From positions 304,958 through 368,957 of the forward strand of contig NZ_JOAK01000012.1 of NCBI RefSeq assembly GCF_000720455.1: a stretch of 64,000 bases of DNA, read 5' to 3'. The DNA comes from Streptomyces virginiae. Its GTDB lineage: Bacteria; Actinomycetota; Actinomycetes; Streptomycetales; Streptomycetaceae. The position numbers and the translations under genes are program-made. The notes beneath the pieces were generated by a model. The model had not been told where the DNA came from and did no database searches. It saw only the letters and a program-made list of their open reading frames with translations. This document shows, one piece after another, positions 8,801 to 18,677 of this stretch; the first letter of the stretch is position 1; each line of letters starts with the position of its first letter.

Positions 8801-11800
8801 CGGACTGGGGCGGCCTGGTCGACAAGGGCCTCGACAAGATCGAGGCCGGGGTCGATTCCGCGAAGAGGGTCATCGGCCACGGCGTGGACCGGGCCACCGA
8901 CGAGGTCGGCGGGGCGCTGGACCGTATGGGCGCGCACGGCTGGGCGGACGCGGTCGAGGACTTCGGCGACGGCCTCGCGTCCGGTCTCGGCGCCTCGGTG
9001 CGGGAGCACGAACTCGGCGAGAGCGAGCAGGCGGACGAACTGGTCCACGGCAAGCCGTCGGCGATCCGGGCCTCGGCCAAACACCTCACTGATTTCCAGG
9101 CCGCCTTCGAACGGGTCGGCCAGGGCATGAAGGCCCTCGACTCCGACCGGTGGAAGGGGCAGGCCGCCGACGCGTTCCGCGAGAAGTTCGCGATGCACCC
9201 CGCCGACTGGATGCGCGCTTCGGACGCGTGCGAGTCGGCCGGAGGCGCCCTCACCCGGTACGCGGAGATGGTGGAGTGGGCGCAGAAGCAGGCCCAGGAG
9301 GCCATCGCCCTGCACAAGGCCTCGGTGAAGGCGACGAAGGAGGCTCACGAGGCGCACGTCGCGAAGGAGGACGCCTACGTCGCCGCCGCGAAGGCGGGCG
9401 GCGATCCGGGCCCGAAGCCGGTGGAGGGCGCCGACCCGGGCGCGGCGGGCCGCAAGCGCGCCAAGGAGATCCTCGACGAGGCGCGCAGGCAGCGCGACGA
9501 AGCCGCCACGACGGCCGAGCACAGCCTCAGGGCCGCCATGGAGCACGCTCCGGCCGAGCCTCCTGCGACTGACCGGCTGCTGGCCGGGATCGCCGACTAC
9601 GCGGGCTCGGAGGCGGTCGAGCTCAACCACTTCGTCGGCGGTGTGGCCAAGGGCGCGGCGGGAACGCTGAACTTCGCACGCGGCCTGAACCCCATCGACT
9701 TCTACAACGTGACCCACCCGGCCGACTACCAGCAGAACGTCAACATGACGCTGGCGGGTCTCGTCTCGACGGCGTCCCACCCCGAACGCATCCCCGGTCC
9801 GATGATCGACAGCTACATGGCGGACCCCAGCGAGTTCAAGGGCCGCCTCCTCCCGGATCTCCTCGGGACGAAGGGCTTCACCGGGGCCCGGACGGCGATG
9901 CGGTTCGCCGACAACGCGGCGGGCCGGGCGGCGAGCCAAGAGGCCGCGCGCGCCACCGCCAGGGCCGAAGCCGAGGCGGCTGCTCGCGCCAAGGCCCGAC
10001 TCAAATGCGATGGCGACCCGGTCGACGTGGCGACCGGCCGCATGGTCCTGCCGCAGACCGACCTGGTCCTTCCCGGCTCGCTGCCGCTGGTCTTCAGCCG
10101 GACCTTCGAGTCCTCGTACCGGGCAGGACGCTGGTTCGGCCCGTCCTGGGCGTCCACCGCCGACCAGCGTCTGGAGATCGACGAGGAAGGCGTGATCCTC
10201 GTCCGCGAGGACGGAAGCCTGCTCGTCTACTCGCACCCCGAGCCGGGGGTGCCCGTACTGCCCGGCCACGGACAGCAGTGGCCGCTCGTACTCGACGCGG
10301 ACGGCGGGTACACCGTCACGGACCCCGAGTCCGGCCACGCACGCCACTTCACGGCCGAGGGGCTCCTGACCCAACTCGACGACCGCAACGGCGCCTGGAT
10401 CGCCTTCGAGTACGACGAGGCGGGTACCCCGACCGCCGTGTCGCACAGCGGCGGCTACGAGATCCGCCTGACCTCTTCCGAAGGCCGAATAACCGGCCTG
10501 GCTCTCGCCGACGGCACCGAAGTACTGCGCTACGGGTACACGGACGGTCACCTCACCCGGGTCACCAACTCCTCCGGACGTCCCCTCCGCTTCGGCTACG
10601 ACGACCTCGGCCGGATCACCTCCTGGACCGACACCAACGGCCGCCACTTCGACTACGTCTACGACGAGCGGCACCGCTGCGTTGCCCAGTCCGGCGCCAA
10701 CGGCCACCTGAACGTCCGCTTCGCCTACGGGGACGGCTTCACCACTTACACCGATTCCATCGGTCACGAGACCCGGTACCTGGTCGACGACCGTGCGCAG
10801 ATCGCGGCGGAGACCGACCCTGCGGGCGCGACGACCCACTACACCCACGACGCGTACGACCGCCTGCTGACCCGTACGGATCCGCTGGGCCATACGACCC
10901 GCTACGTGTACGACAAACAGGGCCGTCTCACATCGCTGTTCCGGCCGGACGGCCGCGAGGTGCGTACGGAGTACGACGCGCTCGGCATGCCTCTGGCGGT
11001 GATCCGGCCGGACGGTCGCGTCACGCGCATGACGTACGACGCCCACGGCAACCGAACGTCCGCGACCGCCCCGTTCGGAGCCACCCACCACTTCGCCTAC
11101 GACACACGCGGGCACCTGGCCTCGGTGACGGACCCTCTGGGTGCGGTCACGACGGTGCGCTGCGACGCGGCCGGCCTGCCCCTGGAGATCACCGATCCGC
11201 TGGGCGGGACGACCCGCTACACGCGCGACGCATTCGGCCGTCCGACCGCCGTCACCGACCCCCTCGGCCAGACCACCGTCCTGACGTGGAGCGTGGAGGG
11301 CCGGCTGCTCCGCCGCGAGATGCCCGACGGCAGCACGGAGTCCTGGACGTACGACGGTGAGGGCAACTGCACCGCCCACACCGACCCGATCGGCGGGGTG
11401 ACGCTCTCCGAGTACGGCGACTTCGACCTCCTCACGTCCCGGACCGGCCCGGACGGCGTCCGCTACTCCTTCGCCCACGACACCGAACTCCGCCTCACCC
11501 AAGTCACCAACCCCCAGGGCCTGACCTGGACCTACGCCTACGACCAGGCGGGGCGGCTCGCCCAGGAGACGGACTTCGACGACCGTACGCTGACCTACGG
11601 CTACGACGCCGCCGGCCGCCTGACATCCCGTACGAACGCCTGTGGTGCCACGACGACCTACCGGCACGACGCCCTCTCCCATCTCCTCAGGAAGGAGACG
11701 GCGGACGGAATCACCTCATACGAGTACGACGTCTTCGACGAGCTCGCCCGAGCCGTCTCGCCGGACGGCACCACGCTGTCCCTGGAGCGGGACCGGTACG

Positions 11801-13359
11801 GCCGTCTCGTCTCGGAGACGGTCGACGGTCGGACGCTGGCGTACGCCTACGACGCCGCGGGCCGCCGGGCCCGCCGTACCACCCCCTCCGGGGCCGTCTC
11901 GGCATGGACGTACGACGCGGCGGGCCGCCGCAGCGCCCTCAGCGCATCGGGCCGCACCCTCACCTTCGAGCGGGACGCGGCCGGCCGGGAGCTGACCCGC
12001 AGCATCGGCGCGGACGTCGGCCTTGTGCATGCGTACGACCCCGCCGGACGCCTCACCGACCAGCGGCTGGTGGGCCAGGACGGCCGCACGCTCCAGCGCC
12101 GCGGCTACAGCTACCGCGCCGACGGGGCCCTGACGGCGATCGACGACGCCCTCGCCGGCCCGCGTACCTTCACCCTGGACGCGGCGGCCCGCGTCACCGG
12201 GGTCGACGCCGCCAACTGGTCCGAGCGCTACGCCTACGACGACTGCGGCAACCAGACGGCCGCGGCCTGGCCGGACCGCCACCCGGGCGCGGAAGCACGG
12301 GGCGACCGCGCGTACACCGGCACCCGGATCACCCGCGCCGGCGCGATCCGCTACGAACACGACGCCCTGGGCCGGATCATCCTCCGCCAGAAGACCCGCC
12401 TCTCCCGCAAGCCGGACACCTGGCACTACGAGTGGGACGCGGAAGACCGCCTGACCGGGGTCACCACCCCCGACGGCATGCGCTGGCGCTACCGCTACGA
12501 CGCCCTGTCGCGCCGCGCGGCGAAGCAGCGCCTCACCCCCACCGGCGAGGTGGCGGAGGAAGTCCTCTTCACGTGGGACGGCACCACCCTCTGCGAGCAG
12601 CGGGAGGGCCCGGTCACCCTCACGTGGACCCACCACGGCCTGCACCCCCTCACCCAGGCGGAGCGCGTCCTCGGCACGACCGACGACCGCTTCTTCGCCA
12701 TCGTCACGGACCTGATCGGCACCCCGCAGGAGCTGGTCGACGAGTCGGGCGAGATCGCCTGGCGCGCCCGCTCCACCCTCTGGGGTTCCACCACCTGGAC
12801 CCGCGACGCGACGGCCTACACCCCGCTCCGTTTCCCCGGCCAGTACTTCGACCCCGAGTCGGGCCTCCACCACAACTACTTCCGCACGTACGACCCGGAA
12901 ACGGCCCGCTACCTCACCCCGGACCCCCTGGGCCTCACCCCGGCCCCGAACCCGGCCACCTACGTCAAGAACCCCCACACGTGGTCGGACCCCCTGGGCC
13001 TGGCGCCGGACGGGTGCCCTGACGCCAACGAGAGCGGCACTACCGAGACAGTCCAGATCTTCCGCAACGTCGACGCAGACGAATTCGACGCCATTGCATT
13101 GACGGAGCGGTTCGGAACGGGCGCCGGCCAAATGGAAGGCAAGTGGTTCGCCACCCAGGGAGAACACGCCGATCGCTGGGGCGAACTACTCAACGGCGGC
13201 GCTGGCCTCACCATCGCCGCTAGGATCCCCAAATCGCTGGCTGACCAGTTGCACTTCCACGAAGGGAAGCTCGATGGCGTCGGGCCCGGATACTACGCCG
13301 ACGGGGAACAGCTGGCGCAGATCAACGAGATGATGGACAAGATCAGGTTGTGGCCATGA
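8797..13359 (+). CDS. type VII-associated RHS-repeat polymorphic toxin with ART-like C-terminus
   Basis: This is a 1520-residue protein. Residues 1-300 are helical and WXG/T7SS-substrate-like (WKGQAADAFREKF, then a MVEWAQKQAQEA helix). A DUF6531 entry domain lies at about 400-480 (CDGDPVDVATGRMVLPQTD). Roughly 30 YD/RHS repeats cover 500-1300, each centred on YxYDxxGR. The RHS core ends at DPLGL (two copies, about 1380 and 1402). The last ~100 residues, from IFRNVDADEF (R1423) through GKWFATQGEHADRWGE to DGVGPGYYADGEQL, are the variable toxin tip. They read like a compact ADP-ribosyltransferase fold, which is an inference. A candidate immunity gene overlaps the stop. Confidence 0.85.
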   Translation: MTDWGGLVDKGLDKIEAGVDSAKRVIGHGVDRATDEVGGALDRMGAHGWADAVEDFGDGLASGLGASVREHELGESEQADELVHGKPSAIRASAKHLTDFQAAFERVGQGMKALDSDRWKGQAADAFREKFAMHPADWMRASDACESAGGALTRYAEMVEWAQKQAQEAIALHKASVKATKEAHEAHVAKEDAYVAAAKAGGDPGPKPVEGADPGAAGRKRAKEILDEARRQRDEAATTAEHSLRAAMEHAPAEPPATDRLLAGIADYAGSEAVELNHFVGGVAKGAAGTLNFARGLNPIDFYNVTHPADYQQNVNMTLAGLVSTASHPERIPGPMIDSYMADPSEFKGRLLPDLLGTKGFTGARTAMRFADNAAGRAASQEAARATARAEAEAAARAKARLKCDGDPVDVATGRMVLPQTDLVLPGSLPLVFSRTFESSYRAGRWFGPSWASTADQRLEIDEEGVILVREDGSLLVYSHPEPGVPVLPGHGQQWPLVLDADGGYTVTDPESGHARHFTAEGLLTQLDDRNGAWIAFEYDEAGTPTAVSHSGGYEIRLTSSEGRITGLALADGTEVLRYGYTDGHLTRVTNSSGRPLRFGYDDLGRITSWTDTNGRHFDYVYDERHRCVAQSGANGHLNVRFAYGDGFTTYTDSIGHETRYLVDDRAQIAAETDPAGATTHYTHDAYDRLLTRTDPLGHTTRYVYDKQGRLTSLFRPDGREVRTEYDALGMPLAVIRPDGRVTRMTYDAHGNRTSATAPFGATHHFAYDTRGHLASVTDPLGAVTTVRCDAAGLPLEITDPLGGTTRYTRDAFGRPTAVTDPLGQTTVLTWSVEGRLLRREMPDGSTESWTYDGEGNCTAHTDPIGGVTLSEYGDFDLLTSRTGPDGVRYSFAHDTELRLTQVTNPQGLTWTYAYDQAGRLAQETDFDDRTLTYGYDAAGRLTSRTNACGATTTYRHDALSHLLRKETADGITSYEYDVFDELARAVSPDGTTLSLERDRYGRLVSETVDGRTLAYAYDAAGRRARRTTPSGAVSAWTYDAAGRRSALSASGRTLTFERDAAGRELTRSIGADVGLVHAYDPAGRLTDQRLVGQDGRTLQRRGYSYRADGALTAIDDALAGPRTFTLDAAARVTGVDAANWSERYAYDDCGNQTAAAWPDRHPGAEARGDRAYTGTRITRAGAIRYEHDALGRIILRQKTRLSRKPDTWHYEWDAEDRLTGVTTPDGMRWRYRYDALSRRAAKQRLTPTGEVAEEVLFTWDGTTLCEQREGPVTLTWTHHGLHPLTQAERVLGTTDDRFFAIVTDLIGTPQELVDESGEIAWRARSTLWGSTTWTRDATAYTPLRFPGQYFDPESGLHHNYFRTYDPETARYLTPDPLGLTPAPNPATYVKNPHTWSDPLGLAPDGCPDANESGTTETVQIFRNVDADEFDAIALTERFGTGAGQMEGKWFATQGEHADRWGELLNGGAGLTIAARIPKSLADQLHFHEGKLDGVGPGYYADGEQLAQINEMMDKIRLWP

Positions 13360-13709
13360 TGAAGAAGATCGAAGATCCGGCGGCTGAGGCAGTGGTGTCC
13401 TGGCGCTCGGCCGAAGAAGGGGGGCGACGGTCCGGGCCTCCGACTGCCCCCGTGTATGCGGCAACGGCGGTGTTCGTCCTTGGCAAGGACGAGGAACTGC
13501 AGCCAGGCTGGCCTTCCTCTGCCAACCAGCTGAGCGTCCTGTTGGAGGAGACCTCCGTGCGTGAGGACGGTTCTCGGGTGTGCAAGGTCGACTTCCTGGT
13601 GCGCGACCTCGCGACTCCGCACCTGGTTCCGGGCGGCGAGATGCTGGTCATGGAGGGGCCTCGGGTCGTGGCATCGGCTTTTATCACCGCCGTGCACGTC
13701 CGCGGTTGA
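13356..13709 (+). CDS. candidate immunity protein for the RHS toxin
   Basis: This 117-residue protein is encoded directly after the toxin tip with an ATGA overlap (ATG 13356; a second ATG at 13359 and a GTG at 13350 are alternatives). It has no signal peptide. The C-terminal half (KVDFLVRDLATPHLVPGGEM, LVMEGPRVVASAFI) looks like a small beta-barrel, similar in layout to EF-Tu-like barrel modules. The family is not recognised. Position, size and cytoplasmic nature are what is expected of an immunity gene in a polymorphic toxin locus. Confidence 0.6.
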   Translation: MMKKIEDPAAEAVVSWRSAEEGGRRSGPPTAPVYAATAVFVLGKDEELQPGWPSSANQLSVLLEETSVREDGSRVCKVDFLVRDLATPHLVPGGEMLVMEGPRVVASAFITAVHVRG

Positions 13710-13921
13710 ATGGGCAGGATTCTCCTTCCGCACCCCTTGGGGGGAACGTGGATTACGGAAGGCGCTGGAGGCCGCCTCGGGCGGCGCGCTGACCCCGTCC
13801 GCGCTGGAGGCCACTACCGGGACCCTTTCGGACGTGGTGCCGTAACCGCGGGTCCGGGCCGGGGCTCGTTGCCGCAATCAGAGCGTCGTGGCCCTTCCCA
13901 TAGAAGCAGCCGGACTTTAGC

Positions 13922-13936
13922 CTGACGCACCGTCAG
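13922..13936. promoter_or_regulatory. palindromic operator candidate (site B)
   Basis: CTGACGCACCGTCAG is a perfect 6-3-6 inverted repeat 29 bp upstream of the SDR start codon at 13966. It matches the consensus found at the other catabolic genes of the window. Confidence 0.75.
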
Positions 13937-13965
13937 ATGTGGTCGCGCCCGCCTGGAGGTACGTC

Positions 13966-14748
13966 GTGCTGTTGCGAGGGAAGACCGTCATCGTCTCCGG
14001 CGTCGGGGCCGGGCTCGGGCATCAGGTGGCCGCCGCCGTCGTGCGGGACGGCGGGAACGCCGTGCTCGGGGCGCGGACCGAGGCGAACCTCGCCAAGTCC
14101 GCCGCCGAGATCGACCCCGACGGCACCCACACCGCCCACCTGGCCACCGACATCGGCGACGAGACGCAGTGCGAGGCCCTCGCCGCCCTCGCGCGGGAGC
14201 GGTTCGGGGGCGTCGACGCCGTCGTGCACGTCGCCGCCTGGGACTCGTACTTCGGCGGGCTGGAGGACGCCGACTTCGGGACCTGGCAGCAGATCATCGA
14301 CGTCAACCTGCTGGGCACCCTGCGCATGACCCGCGCCTGCCTCCCCTCCCTCAAGGAGAACGGCGGGGCCGTCGTGATCATCGGGACGCAGTCCGCCGTC
14401 GCCGCGCCCAACGAGGTCCAGCAGGCCGCCTACGCCGCCTCCAAGGGGGCCCTCACCTCCGCCATGTACTCCATGGCCCGCGAGCTCGGCCCGCACCGGA
14501 TCCGCGTCAACACCGTGCTGCCCGGCTGGATGTGGGGCCCGCCCGTACAGGCCTTCGTGACCTTCACCGCCCACACGGAAGGCGTCCCCGAGGCCGAGGT
14601 GCACGCCCGCCTGACCGAGCGCATGGCCCTGCCCGACCTCGCCACCGACGGGGACGTCGCCGACGCCGCCGTCTTCCTCGCCTCCGACCGCGCCCGGGCG
14701 ATTACCGGCCAATCGTTGCTGGTCAACGCCGGTGAGCTGATGAGATGA
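13966..14748 (+). CDS. SDR-family oxidoreductase
   Basis: This 260-residue classical short-chain dehydrogenase/reductase has a cofactor loop ([13 protein letters not shown], a TGxxxGxG variant), an H-V-A-A-W segment in place of NNAG, a catalytic Ser in [10 protein letters not shown] and a YAASK motif (Tyr/Lys). The C-terminus matches [14 protein letters not shown](P)H-dependent oxidation or reduction of an alcohol/ketone is expected; the substrate is unknown. Start is GTG 13966 with GGAGG at 13955-13959. The operator palindrome just upstream suggests repression together with the LLM and amidohydrolase genes elsewhere in the window. Confidence 0.85.
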   Translation: MLLRGKTVIVSGVGAGLGHQVAAAVVRDGGNAVLGARTEANLAKSAAEIDPDGTHTAHLATDIGDETQCEALAALARERFGGVDAVVHVAAWDSYFGGLEDADFGTWQQIIDVNLLGTLRMTRACLPSLKENGGAVVIIGTQSAVAAPNEVQQAAYAASKGALTSAMYSMARELGPHRIRVNTVLPGWMWGPPVQAFVTFTAHTEGVPEAEVHARLTERMALPDLATDGDVADAAVFLASDRARAITGQSLLVNAGELMR

Positions 14749-14788
14749 CGGACTCCACCGCCGCGTCCGCGGATCGTATGCTCACCAC

Positions 14789-17380
14789 ATGACCACTCCG
14801 AGTGACGCTCCGACCGATAACGCGATGCGCCGCGCGCTGCGACGGGCCCGAGACGGCGTCGCGCTCGACGCGGCCGAGGCGGCCGTACTGCTCCAGGCGC
14901 GCGGCGAGGCCCTGACCGACCTCGCCGCCTCCGCCGCTCGCGTCAGGGACGCCGGGCTCGCCGCCGCCGGGCGGCCCGGTGTCATCACGTACTCGCGCAA
15001 GGTCTTCATCCCCCTCACCCGCCTCTGCCGCGACAAGTGCCACTACTGCACCTTCGTCACCGTCCCCGGCAAGCTCCGCCGGGACGGCCACGGCATGTAC
15101 CTGTCCCCCGACGAGGTCCTCGACATCGCGCGCAAGGGTGCGGCGATGGGCTGCAAGGAGGCCCTCTTCACCCTCGGCGACCGCCCCGAGGACCGCTGGC
15201 CCGAGGCCCGTGAGTGGCTCGACGCGCACGGCTACGACGACACCCTCGCCTACGTCCGCGCCATGGCGATCCGGGTCCTGGAGGAGACGGGGCTGCTGCC
15301 GCACCTCAACCCCGGCGTCATGTCGTGGTCCGAGCTCCAGCGCCTGAAGCCCGTCGCCCCGTCCATGGGCATGATGCTGGAGACCACCGCCACCCGCCTG
15401 TGGTCGGAGCCGGGCGGCCCCCACCACGGCTCCCCCGACAAGGAACCGGCCGTACGGCTGCGGGTGCTGGAGGACGCGGGCCGCTCCAACGTCCCCTTCA
15501 CCACCGGCGTCCTGATCGGCATCGGCGAGTCCTACGAGGAGCGGGCCGAGGCCTTCTTCGAGCTGCGCCGCATCCAGCGCAGCTACCACGGCATCCAGGA
15601 AGTCATCGTCCAGAACTTCCGCGCGAAGCCGGACACCGCCATGCGCGGCATGCCGGACGCGGAGCTGGAGGAGCTGGCGGCGGCCATCGCCGTCGCCCGC
15701 CACATCCTGGGGCCGAGCGCCCGTATCCAGGCCCCGCCGAACCTGGTGGACGCCGAGTACGCCCTGCTCATCGGCGCGGGCATCGACGACTGGGGCGGCG
15801 TCTCCCCGCTGACCCCCGACCACGTCAACCCCGAGCGCCCCTGGCCGCACATCGAGGAGCTGGCCGCGCGGACCGCGGCCGCCGGCTTCGAGCTGCGCGA
15901 ACGCCTCACCATCTACCCGGAGTTCCTCCAGCGCGGCGAGCCCTGGCTGGACCCGCGGCTGCTGCCGCACGTACGGGCGCTGGCCGACGCGGAGACCGGC
16001 CTGGCGGACGAGTCCGCGGCCGTCGAGGGCCGGCCCTGGCAGGAGCCCGACGAGGGCTTCGCCGCGTACGGGCGCACCGGCACCGGGCGCACGGACCTGC
16101 ACACCGCCATCGACACCGAGGGCCGCACCACCGACCGGCGCGAGGACTTCGACCACGTCTACGGCGACTGGGAGGCCCTGCGCGAGGCGGCCGCGCCCGG
16201 CATGGTGCCCGAGCGCATCGACACCGACGTACGGGCCGCCCTGGCGCAGGCCGCCGACGACCCGGAGAAGCTGACCGACGCGCAGGCGCTCGCGCTGCTG
16301 CACGCGGACGGGCCGGCCCTCGACGCCCTGTGCCGGATCGCGGACGACCTGCGCAAGTCGGTCGTCGGGGACGACGTCACCTACATCGTCACGCGGAACA
16401 TCAACTTCACCAACGTCTGCTACACCGGCTGCCGTTTCTGCGCCTTCGCCCAGCGCCGTACGGACGCCGACGCCTACACCCTCTCCCTCGACCAGGTCGC
16501 CGACCGGGCCGCCCAGGCCTGGGAGGTCGGCGCGGTCGAGGTGTGCATGCAGGGCGGCATCCACCCCGACCTGCCGGGGACCGCGTACTTCGACATCGCG
16601 CGGGCGGTCAAGCAGCGGGTGCCGGGCATGCACGTGCACGCCTTCTCGCCGATGGAGGTCGTCAACGGCGCGACCCGCACGGGCATGTCCGTACGGGACT
16701 GGCTGACGGCCGCCAAGGAGGCCGGTCTGGACTCGATTCCGGGGACGGCGGCGGAGATCCTGGACGACGAGGTCCGCTGGGTCCTGACCAAGGGCAAGCT
16801 GCCGACGGCGGACTGGATCGACGTCGTCACCACCGCGCACGAGCTGGGGATCCGCTCCTCCTCCACGATGATGTACGGGCACGTGGACCAGCCCCGGCAC
16901 TGGCTCGGCCACTTCCGCACGCTCGCGCGGATCCAGCAGGAGACGGGCGGCTTCACGGAGTTCGTCACGCTCCCCTTCATCCACACCAACGCGCCCGTGT
17001 ACCTGGCGGGCATCGCGCGTCCCGGCCCGACGGTCCGCGACAACCGCGCGGTGACGGCGATGGCCCGCCTGCTGCTGCACCCGCACATCCCCAACATCCA
17101 GACCAGCTGGGTGAAGCTGGGCGCCGAGGGCGCGGCGGAGATGCTCCGGTCGGGTGCGAACGACCTGGGCGGGACGCTGATGGAGGAGACCATCTCCCGC
17201 ATGGCGGGGTCGAGTTACGGATCGTACAAGTCGGTGCAGGACCTGGTGGCGGTCGCAGAGGCGGCGGGCCGTCCGGCGAAGCCCCGTACGACGCTGTACG
17301 GGGAGGTGCCCGAGGAGCGGCAGCAGGCGGCCCGCGCATCGGACGGGCACCTGCCGGAGCTGCTGCCGGTCCTGGACTGA
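14789..17380 (+). CDS. fbiC: bifunctional FO synthase (CofG/CofH fusion)
   Basis: This 863-residue double radical-SAM enzyme makes 7,8-didemethyl-8-hydroxy-5-deazariboflavin (FO), the deazaflavin core of coenzyme F420, from tyrosine and a ribityl-uracil. The N-terminal CofG-like half has the CX3CX2C cluster C80/C84/C87 ([10 protein letters not shown]). The C-terminal CofH-like half has C544/C548/C551 ([10 protein letters not shown]). The length matches actinobacterial FbiC (about 850-870). F420 made with it would serve F420-dependent members of the LLM oxidoreductase family such as those encoded in this window. The gene stands alone between the SDR and a convergent phosphatase gene. Confidence 0.97.
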   Translation: MTTPSDAPTDNAMRRALRRARDGVALDAAEAAVLLQARGEALTDLAASAARVRDAGLAAAGRPGVITYSRKVFIPLTRLCRDKCHYCTFVTVPGKLRRDGHGMYLSPDEVLDIARKGAAMGCKEALFTLGDRPEDRWPEAREWLDAHGYDDTLAYVRAMAIRVLEETGLLPHLNPGVMSWSELQRLKPVAPSMGMMLETTATRLWSEPGGPHHGSPDKEPAVRLRVLEDAGRSNVPFTTGVLIGIGESYEERAEAFFELRRIQRSYHGIQEVIVQNFRAKPDTAMRGMPDAELEELAAAIAVARHILGPSARIQAPPNLVDAEYALLIGAGIDDWGGVSPLTPDHVNPERPWPHIEELAARTAAAGFELRERLTIYPEFLQRGEPWLDPRLLPHVRALADAETGLADESAAVEGRPWQEPDEGFAAYGRTGTGRTDLHTAIDTEGRTTDRREDFDHVYGDWEALREAAAPGMVPERIDTDVRAALAQAADDPEKLTDAQALALLHADGPALDALCRIADDLRKSVVGDDVTYIVTRNINFTNVCYTGCRFCAFAQRRTDADAYTLSLDQVADRAAQAWEVGAVEVCMQGGIHPDLPGTAYFDIARAVKQRVPGMHVHAFSPMEVVNGATRTGMSVRDWLTAAKEAGLDSIPGTAAEILDDEVRWVLTKGKLPTADWIDVVTTAHELGIRSSSTMMYGHVDQPRHWLGHFRTLARIQQETGGFTEFVTLPFIHTNAPVYLAGIARPGPTVRDNRAVTAMARLLLHPHIPNIQTSWVKLGAEGAAEMLRSGANDLGGTLMEETISRMAGSSYGSYKSVQDLVAVAEAAGRPAKPRTTLYGEVPEERQQAARASDGHLPELLPVLD

Positions 17381-17387
17381 GCGCGGC

Positions 17388-17416
17388 GGAGGGGGTCCGT
17401 GGCGCGGTCCCCCTCC
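17388..17416. terminator. hairpin between convergent fbiC and phosphatase genes
   Basis: GGAGGGGG (17388-17395) pairs with CCCCCTCC (17409-17416) across a 13-base loop, 8 bp after the fbiC stop. It could serve both strands. No T-run follows, so strength is uncertain. Confidence 0.5.
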
Positions 17417-17426
17417 CCGCCGTCGC

Positions 17427-18493
17427 TCAGCCGACGAGGAGGTCCTTCTTCAGCTGCTTCAGCTCGGGGGCGTCGATGCCGAGCCCGTCCTTGAGGTAGC
17501 GGTCGAAGGAGCCGTAGGTGGCCTCGACCTCGTCGTAGCCGGCGTTGAGGTATTCGGGGCGCACGTCGAGCAGCGGCTTGTAGACGGCGGCCTGCCGGGC
17601 GGGCAGGTGCGAGAGGATCGCGTCGTTGGCGGCCTTGCGGTAGTCGTTGCTGGCCAGGTAGTCGGCCTCGACGGTCTCGCGGGGCACGCCGAGGGCGGTC
17701 AGCAGGGTGGCGCCCGCCCAGCCGGTGCGGTCCTTGCCGGCGGTGCAGTGGAAGAGGACGGAGCGGGCGCGGTCGTGGCCGCGGTCGCGGTCTCGCTCGA
17801 TGCCTTCGAAGACCTGCGCGTACGCCTTCCTGCCGCCCTCGCCGGAGACCATCGCCCTTTCGGCGTCGACCATGGCCTTGACGGCCTCGTCGGGGGTCCG
17901 GGGCATGGTCTGGAAGGATCCGGAGCCCGCGAAGACGTCGGCGACGACGTAGGTGGCGCCGGCCGGGACCTTGTCGGCGTCCTTGGTGCGCTCGTCCTCC
18001 ATGCGCAGGTCGAAGACGGTACGGACGTGCAGGCGCCGGAGCTTGGCGAGGTCGTTCGGGGTCAGCTTGGCGAGGGCGTCCGAGCGGTAGACCTCGCCCA
18101 TCCGGACCCACTGGCCGGTGGTGGTGCGGTAGCCGCCGGCGTCACGGAAGTTGGTGGTGCCGTCGAGCTTGATCAGGCGGTCGGCGAGGCGCAGGCCCTG
18201 GCCGTGCTGCGGCGTGAAGTCGAACCACTGGCGGTCGGCGGCGGGCAGGCCCGTGACCACGGCCCGGCCCTGGGCGCCGCCCTTGGCGACGACCTTGCCG
18301 TTCGCCTTGACCTCGACCGCTTGCTGCCCGGGGCCTTCCACGCGAGGACGAAGGAGCCGTCGGCCCCGGCGGTGACGGTGGCCTCGGTGAACGGGACGGC
18401 GGAACGGTCGCGGGCGTTGGCGGCGGGGGCCGCGATCAGGGTGGCGGTGAGCGCGGAGGCGACGACGGTCGCGGCGAGGAGAGCCTTCTTCAT
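17427..18493 (-). pseudogene. secreted tyrosine phosphatase, frameshifted
   Basis: The gene starts at ATG 18493 with a clear signal peptide (MKKALLAATVVASALTATLI...) and an Ig-like domain beginning SFVLAWKAPG. It then loses frame near 18325-18340, in a C/G run (coding strand ggccccgggcag). The next frame continues the same domain (QQAVEVKANGKVVAKGG) and the phosphatase: GTTNFRDAGGYRT and the active-site loop HCTAGKDRTG (Cys nucleophile, Arg phosphate binding). The span is 1067 bases, one short of a multiple of three, consistent with one missing base. It is either a disrupted gene or a sequencing error. An intact copy would be a ~355-residue exported Y_phosphatase3-type enzyme. Confidence 0.8.
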
Positions 18494-18677
18494 GCGGTCG
18501 AGGCTGGGCGGCGGTGGCGAACGTCGCATGAACGAGGCGTGGCCGGTGTGGCAAAACGTGCCATCAGCCAGGCGGCGGCCGGAACTGTTCACTCGGCGGA
18601 CCGCTTCCGGATCCGATCGAACCTGTCCACTACAGTGCGGATTTCGTATGCTCGGCGGCCACGGGTAGGGGGACGAC

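Noticed and set aside
8572..11682. 1036-codon open frame on the minus strand
   Set aside because: It lies wholly antisense to the RHS toxin. Its composition (Val/Gly/Arg-rich, no domains) is typical of GC-skew shadow frames.
13710..13925. 72-codon plus-strand frame after the immunity gene as a real gene
   Set aside because: It lacks a ribosome site and recognisable protein features. The same stretch in another frame reads better as a gene remnant.
14723..17350. 875-codon open frame on the minus strand
   Set aside because: It is antisense to fbiC, which has both radical-SAM motifs; the shadow has no recognisable domain.
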